This document shows positions 59,490 to 64,000 of a DNA stretch of 64,000 bases, piece after piece; the stretch's first letter is position 1; every line of letters begins with the position of its first letter. Source of the stretch: an uncultured bacterium (GTDB lineage: Bacteria > Verrucomicrobiota > Lentisphaeria > Victivallales > UBA1829). The position numbers and the translations under genes are program-made. The notes below the pieces were generated by a model. It saw only the letters and a list, made by a program, of their open reading frames with translations, had not been told where the DNA came from and ran no database searches. The stretch is from positions 62,001-126,000 of the forward strand of contig CACZEK010000012.1 of the NCBI GenBank assembly GCA_902780135.1, given 5' to 3'.

Positions 59490-60907
59490 TTGACACCTGC
59501 CTCGTAACAGATCTTGTTCACGGCGTCGATGTACGCGCGGATGCCCGCGCCGACCACGTCGGTGGAGACGCCCTTGCCCGCGTACACCTTGTTCTCATAG
59601 CGGAGCTTCACGATGGTCGTGCCCATGGCGGACGCGCCGCCGGTCACGGACTGGATCTGGAAGTCGTCCAGCTCGAAATGATGGTCGAGGATCTCCTCGA
59701 TGGCGAGGAAGGCGGCGTCGATCGGGCCGTCGCCCGTGCCGTAGCCCTTCACCTCGGCGCCGTTGCGTTCGAGGATGACATGGGCGTAGGACGTGATCTC
59801 GTTGCCGGAGGTGATGACAAAGGACTTGAGCTGGTAGGTGGGCGGCACCTGGAGGGACACCGTGCCGATGATGGCTTCCAGCTCCTTCGGCCCGACCGCG
59901 GCCTCCGATTTCTTCTGCACGATGCGCTGGACGGAGTCGTAAACGGAATCCAGTGCGGAATCGTCGAGGTCGTAGCCCATCTGGCGGACGGCGTCGGCGA
60001 CGGCTTCGCGGGAATCGGATTTGGACAGGCTGAAACTCGCCTCGCCGGAAACGGGCGCCTCGCCGCATTCGTCCTGCTCGGCGCGGCCGCTCAGGATGTG
60101 GCGGATCTGTTCGCAGGATTTCTCCAGCACGGTCATATTGAGGCCGCAGGACACGCCGAGGGCGTCGCCCTTCGCGCGGAAAACGTGCGCGACACTGCGG
60201 AGGCTGGGCTCGTTCATGCCGGCGCAGGCGGTCTTGATCTGGGCGAATCCGGTGTCCACGCTCGCGAAGATGCACGCCGCCGCCATGTGCAGGGCGTTGG
60301 AATACTCGAACGAAAGCGCCACGTTCGCGAGCTCCGGCACGGCTTCGTTCAGCGCGGAGACGAACTTGTTGAACTCGTCGGGCAGCATGACGCCCGCCGT
60401 GTCGCACACCGTGATGACGCCCGCGCCGCATTCGATGCCGGCGCGGATGACCTGCGCCAGAAACTCGGTCTCGGCGCGCGTGGCGTCGTGGAGCGTCAGC
60501 TCGACGTCCTCGCAGAGTTCGCGGCAGGCTTTCACCTGAGCCTTGATCATTTCCAGCACGACCGGCGGCTTCTTGTGGAACTGGTACTCCATCTGCACCG
60601 TCGAAACCGGCGCGACCACGTTCAGGCGCGGGTGTTTCGCGGCACGAAGCGCCTCCCAGGTATCCGGAAGAAGTTCCGGATCAAGGCCGACCGGGCAGGC
60701 AAGAATGCAGCGAGTCATAAGGGGAGCAAGCGTGTGAAGGAAAATGATGTCATTTTTCCCGTTCACGATGGGAGCCGTTTCAATGGCATCCACGTTCAGC
60801 TTGTCAAGCTGACGCGCCACCTCGATCTTTTCCTTAAAACTCAAGGAACTGCCGTTGCACGCGGCTTGTTCGCGCAGCGACACATCGACGATCTGTATCT
60901 TTCTCAT
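59486..60907 (-). CDS. LeuA-like protein with isopropylmalate-synthase regulatory domain, divergent active site
   Basis: A 473-residue protein. An HMGL-like barrel (IQIVDVSLREQAACNG, DAIETAPIVNG, VITVCDTAGVMLPDEF) is followed by a C-terminal LeuA regulatory domain (SFVITSGNEITSYAHVI, GTGDGPIDAAFLAIEEIL). In true LeuA the barrel carries HxHND, which binds the divalent metal; here the equivalent segment reads FEYSNALHMAAAC. The LRDGEQ motif is also changed to LREQAA. It may use a different acceptor or chemistry. ATG 60907 has AAGGAG upstream and a strong promoter at 60987-61015. The downstream fusion gene overlaps by 4 bases. Confidence 0.8.
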   Translation of the reverse strand: MRKIQIVDVSLREQAACNGSSLSFKEKIEVARQLDKLNVDAIETAPIVNGKNDIIFLHTLAPLMTRCILACPVGLDPELLPDTWEALRAAKHPRLNVVAPVSTVQMEYQFHKKPPVVLEMIKAQVKACRELCEDVELTLHDATRAETEFLAQVIRAGIECGAGVITVCDTAGVMLPDEFNKFVSALNEAVPELANVALSFEYSNALHMAAACIFASVDTGFAQIKTACAGMNEPSLRSVAHVFRAKGDALGVSCGLNMTVLEKSCEQIRHILSGRAEQDECGEAPVSGEASFSLSKSDSREAVADAVRQMGYDLDDSALDSVYDSVQRIVQKKSEAAVGPKELEAIIGTVSLQVPPTYQLKSFVITSGNEITSYAHVILERNGAEVKGYGTGDGPIDAAFLAIEEILDHHFELDDFQIQSVTGGASAMGTTIVKLRYENKVYAGKGVSTDVVGAGIRAYIDAVNKICYEAGVK

Positions 60908-60986
60908 GGGGCGTCTCCTTACGACGTTCGCCGTCCCTGCCCGGCACCGCGCCGGACCATCGCGGCAGAAAAGATTATAAACAATT

Positions 60987-61015
60987 AATATACCACATCC
61001 ATATTGAAATATCAA
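60987..61015 (-). promoter_or_regulatory. Promoter of the LeuA-like/ligase-fusion/PFOR gene group
   Basis: On the minus strand TTGATA (61015-61010) and TATATT (60992-60987) are 17 bp apart, about 80 bases upstream of ATG 60907. Confidence 0.65.
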
Positions 61016-61160
61016 GGCGGAAAGATGACTTTCAGCCTCATGTTTGCGATTTTTCCGCGCTTTTTCGTCTTTTGCTTGATTTTTCTCTTTTCTGCTGTAA
61101 TTTTTATCTGTATTTTCTTTCGTATTTCTCTACCCGTCAAACGCTCCGAACATCCCGCCC

Positions 61161-62459
61161 ATGTCCCCGTCCCTTCCCCCGCTTTCCAACTTCGACTCCG
61201 CCCACATCATCGGCTGCTGCGGCGCAGGATGCGCCCCCCTCGCCCGGATCCTCCTCGAAAAAGGCTTCCGCGTCTCCGGGTCCGACCTGCTCGACAACGC
61301 CGCCGCGGCGGCGCTCCGCAGGCACGGCGCGCAGATCGCGCCCGCAGGGCACCGCGCCGGAAACATCCCGGCGGACGACGACAGGCTTCTGGTCATACGC
61401 ACCTCGGCGGCGGGGCCGGAGAACCCGGAAGTCGCGGAGGCGATGCGGCGCGGTTTGCCCGTGCTGAGGCGGGGCGAAGCGCTCGCGATCACGGCGGATT
61501 CGTACAAGAGGCCCGTGGCGGTCAGCGGCTCGCACGGCAAAACGAGCGTGAGCGCGATGCTGGCGTGGCTGCTCCGCGAACTCGGCGCGGATCCCGGATA
61601 CATGATCGGGGGATCCGTCACGGGCTGGGAAAGCGCGGGCGCGGCGGGCGACGGCGACCTGTTCGTCACCGAGGCGGACGAGAGCGACGGCACGCACGCG
61701 CTGCTGCACCCGCACCTCGGGATCGTCACGAACGTGGAGGACGACCATGCGTGGAGCCTCGGCGGATTCGAGGCGCTGGAACGCAATTTCAAGGCGTTCG
61801 CGGCGCAGTCCGAAACCCTGCTGTACTGCGCCTCGGAGGAGACCGACCGCCTGTTCAAAGACCATCCGCACGCGGTCCGGATCGACCTCGCGAACATCCC
61901 CGAAAACTTCCTGCCCGGATTCGGGCATTTCCAGCGGCTGGACGGCGCCATCGCGTTCGAGATCGCCGCGCTGCTCGGATTCGACCTGAACGAGGCGATG
62001 CGCAAGCTCCGGGAGTTCCCCGGGGTCGAACGCCGCCTCTCCGTCCGGTACAACGGCGCGGTCACGGTCATTGAGGACTACGCGCACCATCCCACCGAAC
62101 TCCGCGAAAGCATCCGGTCCCTGCGCGGACTCTACCCCGGACGCCGCCTCGTCGCCATCTTCCAGCCGCACCGCTACGCGCGCCTCGAACGCTATTTCGA
62201 CGAGTTCACCGTGGAGCTGAAAAAGGCGGACCTCGTGTTCGTCACGCCGGTCTTCGCCGCCTGGACGGGAAGCGGGAAACGCTCCTCGGAAGACCTCGCG
62301 GCGGCGGTCGGCGGGACCGCGCTTGAGGGGAGCTGGGACGACATGGGCGCGCAGGCAGGGCTTGAGCTCAAAAAAGGCGACGTCGCGGCGATCATAGGCG
62401 CGGGAGACCTGCCGAAGATCCTGCCCTCGCTGATCGCGGCGGCGAAAGCCGCCATCTGA
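61161..62459 (+). CDS. murC: UDP-N-acetylmuramate--L-alanine ligase
   Basis: A 432-residue Mur ligase. AHIIGCCGAGCAPLARILLE is the N-terminal UDP-binding motif, VAVSGSHGKTSVSAMLAWLL the ATP loop, VTEADESDGTHALL and VTNVEDDHAWSL the metal/ATP sites, and VIEDYAHHPTELRESI with IFQPHRYARLERYF are MurC markers. It adds L-Ala to UDP-MurNAc in peptidoglycan synthesis. The glycine loop GCCGAGCAP is Cys-rich compared with GIGGxGMS in typical MurC. No other mur genes are visible. Confidence 0.92.
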   Translation: MSPSLPPLSNFDSAHIIGCCGAGCAPLARILLEKGFRVSGSDLLDNAAAAALRRHGAQIAPAGHRAGNIPADDDRLLVIRTSAAGPENPEVAEAMRRGLPVLRRGEALAITADSYKRPVAVSGSHGKTSVSAMLAWLLRELGADPGYMIGGSVTGWESAGAAGDGDLFVTEADESDGTHALLHPHLGIVTNVEDDHAWSLGGFEALERNFKAFAAQSETLLYCASEETDRLFKDHPHAVRIDLANIPENFLPGFGHFQRLDGAIAFEIAALLGFDLNEAMRKLREFPGVERRLSVRYNGAVTVIEDYAHHPTELRESIRSLRGLYPGRRLVAIFQPHRYARLERYFDEFTVELKKADLVFVTPVFAAWTGSGKRSSEDLAAAVGGTALEGSWDDMGAQAGLELKKGDVAAIIGAGDLPKILPSLIAAAKAAI

Positions 62460-62477
62460 GCGGAGTTTGCCTCAGAA

Positions 62478-63623
62478 TCAATACTCGCGGACGGCGCGCG
62501 CCAGCAGACGCGCCAGCTCCGCCGCCTCGTCCGGCGTGTTATGGTCGAAGAACGACACGCGGACCGCCGAATACGCCTCGTCGCGGCTCAACCCCATCGC
62601 GGTCAGCACGCGCGAGGGCGTCCCGGTCTCCGCGTCGCACGCGCTGCCCGACGCGATGGACGCGCCGAATTTCGCCATGATACGCGTGAGGATCGCGCCC
62701 TGGTACGTCCGCGCGCCGCCGGAGAACAGCAGATGCACGATGTACGGGGAGGCGTTCGAGGCGGGGACCGTCTCGCGCCAGCAGCCGTCCGGCAGCGCTT
62801 CCCTCAGCTCGGCGAGGAACCGTTCGCGCAGTTCGCGGATGTAGTCCAGGTCGCCGCTCATCGTCGCGAGGCGTCCGCCGAGCGTCTCGGCGAGCAGCAG
62901 GCAGAACGGCGGCGGGACGCGCCCGACCGCGTGGCGTTCCGCGCGGAGCTTCTTCATGGCGGGACGGAACGCGTCGCCGTACAGCACGGCCGCGCCGGAC
63001 GGGACGCCGAATTTCTGCCCGGAAACGAGGAAGAATTCGGGCTGGACGGCGTCGAAATCGAACGGGAGCTTGCCCGCGCCCTGGATCGCATCGACGAGCA
63101 GGCTCGCCTGCGGCGCGATGGATTTGACCATGGCGCGCACGGCGGCGAGGTCCTGGACCACGCCGGTCTCGCTCTGCACCCAGTGGAACACCACGAGGCG
63201 TGTGCGTTCGCTGAGCTTCTGCGAGAGGTCGGTGAGGTCGATCCTGCCGTCGCGCAGGAGCTTCACGCGGTTGCGCGGGCACGACGCCGGAAGCATGTCG
63301 AGCGCGGGCGGGATGCTCGCGTGTTCGCCGTCGGTGAACAGGACTTCGCCGTGCTTCTCCGGGGTCAGCTGAAACGCCGCGACGGCGGCGCGGACGGCGT
63401 CGGTGCCGGTGTTCGTCCACAGCACGGAGCGTCCCTGCGCCTTCGAGCCGCAGACGGCGTTCAGCAGGCGGTGTTCCGCGGTCGAAAGAGCCGCGCGCAC
63501 GGCCTCGGCGGCGGCGCCGGACGCCTCCTGATTGGCGGAATAGTCCTGCGCGAGCGCGGCAAGGCGCGACATGGTGACCGGGCGGACGGGAACCGCGGCG
63601 GCGTTGTCGAAGTAGAGCTTCAT
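62478..63623 (-). CDS. Cysteine-desulfurase-like class V aminotransferase
   Basis: A 381-residue PLP enzyme of the NifS/IscS type. It begins KLYFDNAAAVPVRP and contains TNTGTDAVRAAV, VVFHWVQSETGVVQDL, LLVDAIQGAGKLPF, the PLP Lys in FLVSGQKFGVPSGAAVLY, and the active Cys in SIASGSACDAETGTPSRVL. It probably removes sulfur from cysteine for Fe-S clusters or thio-modification. No iscU-like partner is present. Its start overlaps the stop of the small upstream gene by 4 bases. Confidence 0.87.
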   Translation of the reverse strand: MKLYFDNAAAVPVRPVTMSRLAALAQDYSANQEASGAAAEAVRAALSTAEHRLLNAVCGSKAQGRSVLWTNTGTDAVRAAVAAFQLTPEKHGEVLFTDGEHASIPPALDMLPASCPRNRVKLLRDGRIDLTDLSQKLSERTRLVVFHWVQSETGVVQDLAAVRAMVKSIAPQASLLVDAIQGAGKLPFDFDAVQPEFFLVSGQKFGVPSGAAVLYGDAFRPAMKKLRAERHAVGRVPPPFCLLLAETLGGRLATMSGDLDYIRELRERFLAELREALPDGCWRETVPASNASPYIVHLLFSGGARTYQGAILTRIMAKFGASIASGSACDAETGTPSRVLTAMGLSRDEAYSAVRVSFFDHNTPDEAAELARLLARAVREY

Positions 63624-63880
63624 TCGGCGCGCACCGCCTCTTTTTTACGGGCGAGCGATTCCTCGATGGAACGGATCTCGTTGACGAGCCCTTCCTTCAG
63701 CTGGTCGATCTCGTCCGGGTCGGTCATCGAGGCGAGCTTGTGCTCCGCCGTGATCTTCGCGGCGGCGATCTTCGCCTGCGCGGCGCGTTCCAGCTCGGCG
63801 ATCTTTTCCTTCTTTTCGGGGGAGAGTTCCTGCAGCGCGCCGCCGCTGCGTTCGAGTGCGAGTTCCCAGGCGCTTTTCAT
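63620..63880 (-). CDS. Small helical protein of unknown function
   Basis: An 86-residue charged, mostly helical protein (LSPEKKEKIAELERAAQAKI, then IDQLKEGLVNEIRSIEESLA) likely to form a coiled coil. No family is recognised. It overlaps the genes on both sides by 4 bases (ATGA on each side), strongly supporting translation. It may assist the desulfurase-like enzyme (inference). Confidence 0.75.
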   Translation of the reverse strand: MKSAWELALERSGGALQELSPEKKEKIAELERAAQAKIAAAKITAEHKLASMTDPDEIDQLKEGLVNEIRSIEESLARKKEAVRAE

Positions 63881-64000
63881 GGTCGTGGTTCCTTCGGGGT
63901 AAAGGCCGCGCGGCAGATGTCCGCGTCGGGCCGGTCAAGTTCGGGGTTTTTCGGAGCGAGACGCCGCGCGGTCGCGAGGTCGCGCCGTTCGTCCGGGCTC
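63877..64000 (-). CDS. C-terminal end of an unidentified protein, cut by the window edge
   Basis: On the minus strand the frame is open from the window edge to TGA at 63879-63877, encoding a tail that includes LATARRLAPKNPELDRPDAD and ends TPKEPRP. GC-rich third positions and the ATGA overlap with the next start support a real gene. Too little is visible to name it. Confidence 0.55.
   Translation of the reverse strand, partial: SPDERRDLATARRLAPKNPELDRPDADICRAAFTPKEPRP

Noticed and set aside
54537-59507. A plus-strand open frame of about 1650 codons opposite PFOR and the ligase fusion
   Set aside because: Antisense shadow of clearly homologous minus-strand genes; the translation is low-complexity Arg/Val/His/Asp without motifs.

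Overview
The window is a GC-rich chromosomal segment from a Gram-negative, probably anaerobic bacterium, most likely of the PVC group (Lentisphaerae/Victivallales-like). This rests on several things. There is a four-part pseudopilin cassette of the Verru_Chthon type, a zinc-ribbon Ser/Thr kinase, a WaaG-like glycosyltransferase, YdbH/YnbE/YdbL envelope proteins, and a pyruvate:ferredoxin oxidoreductase. The taxonomy is inferred from gene content only. A housekeeping promoter recurs (TTGCAT or near, 16-17 bp, TATATT or TATAGT).

Layout. 0-6.3 kb: tail of a peptide-binding ABC protein, a Phd/VapC toxin-antitoxin pair, a small membrane protein, and a ydbH-ynbE-ydbL lipid-transport operon. 6.3-9.6 kb: an AT-richer, probably acquired restriction-modification island (C5 methyltransferase, HNH nuclease, Vsr). 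9.6-13.8 kb: Fic protein, two tandem-repeat tracts, TraX-like protein, ApbE, XerC/D recombinase, and two copies of a hairpin-rich intergenic element. 13.8-23.1 kb: tRNA-Asp, then a leftward eight-gene operon of pseudopilin-like B, C, A and D proteins, a secreted unknown, a membrane Ser/Thr kinase, an HTH protein and a pseudouridine synthase. 23.3-26.9 kb: PTS EIIA, Mrp ATPase, dnaA, and a 664-bp non-coding region that is a candidate oriC, where gene polarity flips.

26.9-32.5 kb (rightward): NagA-like protein with altered active-site residues, two rRNA-methyltransferase-like proteins, MutY, and a WaaG-like glycosyltransferase. 32.5-39 kb (leftward, from one promoter): nagB, aroQ, accB, accC, two Asp23/Gls24 proteins, an AmaP-like anchor, and an ABC flippase. 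39.2-48.6 kb (rightward): cysS, a SAH-hydrolase-like protein with an MTA/SAH deaminase, gap-pgk-tpi, a triple chagasin-domain secreted protein, and panD. 48.6-61 kb (leftward): GH127 lipoprotein, a membrane unknown, DUF1848, a 160-bp long-hairpin element, a pyruvate:ferredoxin oxidoreductase broken by a small internal deletion, an isomerase-acyl-CoA-ligase fusion, and a LeuA-like protein lacking the usual HxH metal motif. 61-64 kb: MurC, a cysteine-desulfurase-like enzyme, and small genes running off the end.

The most unusual items are the LeuA-like/TIM-barrel-ligase operon (56997-60907), the 160-bp imperfect hairpin (53215-53374), the NagA-like protein with D-to-N and H-to-Y changes, and the out-of-frame GGVN minisatellite behind the Fic gene.
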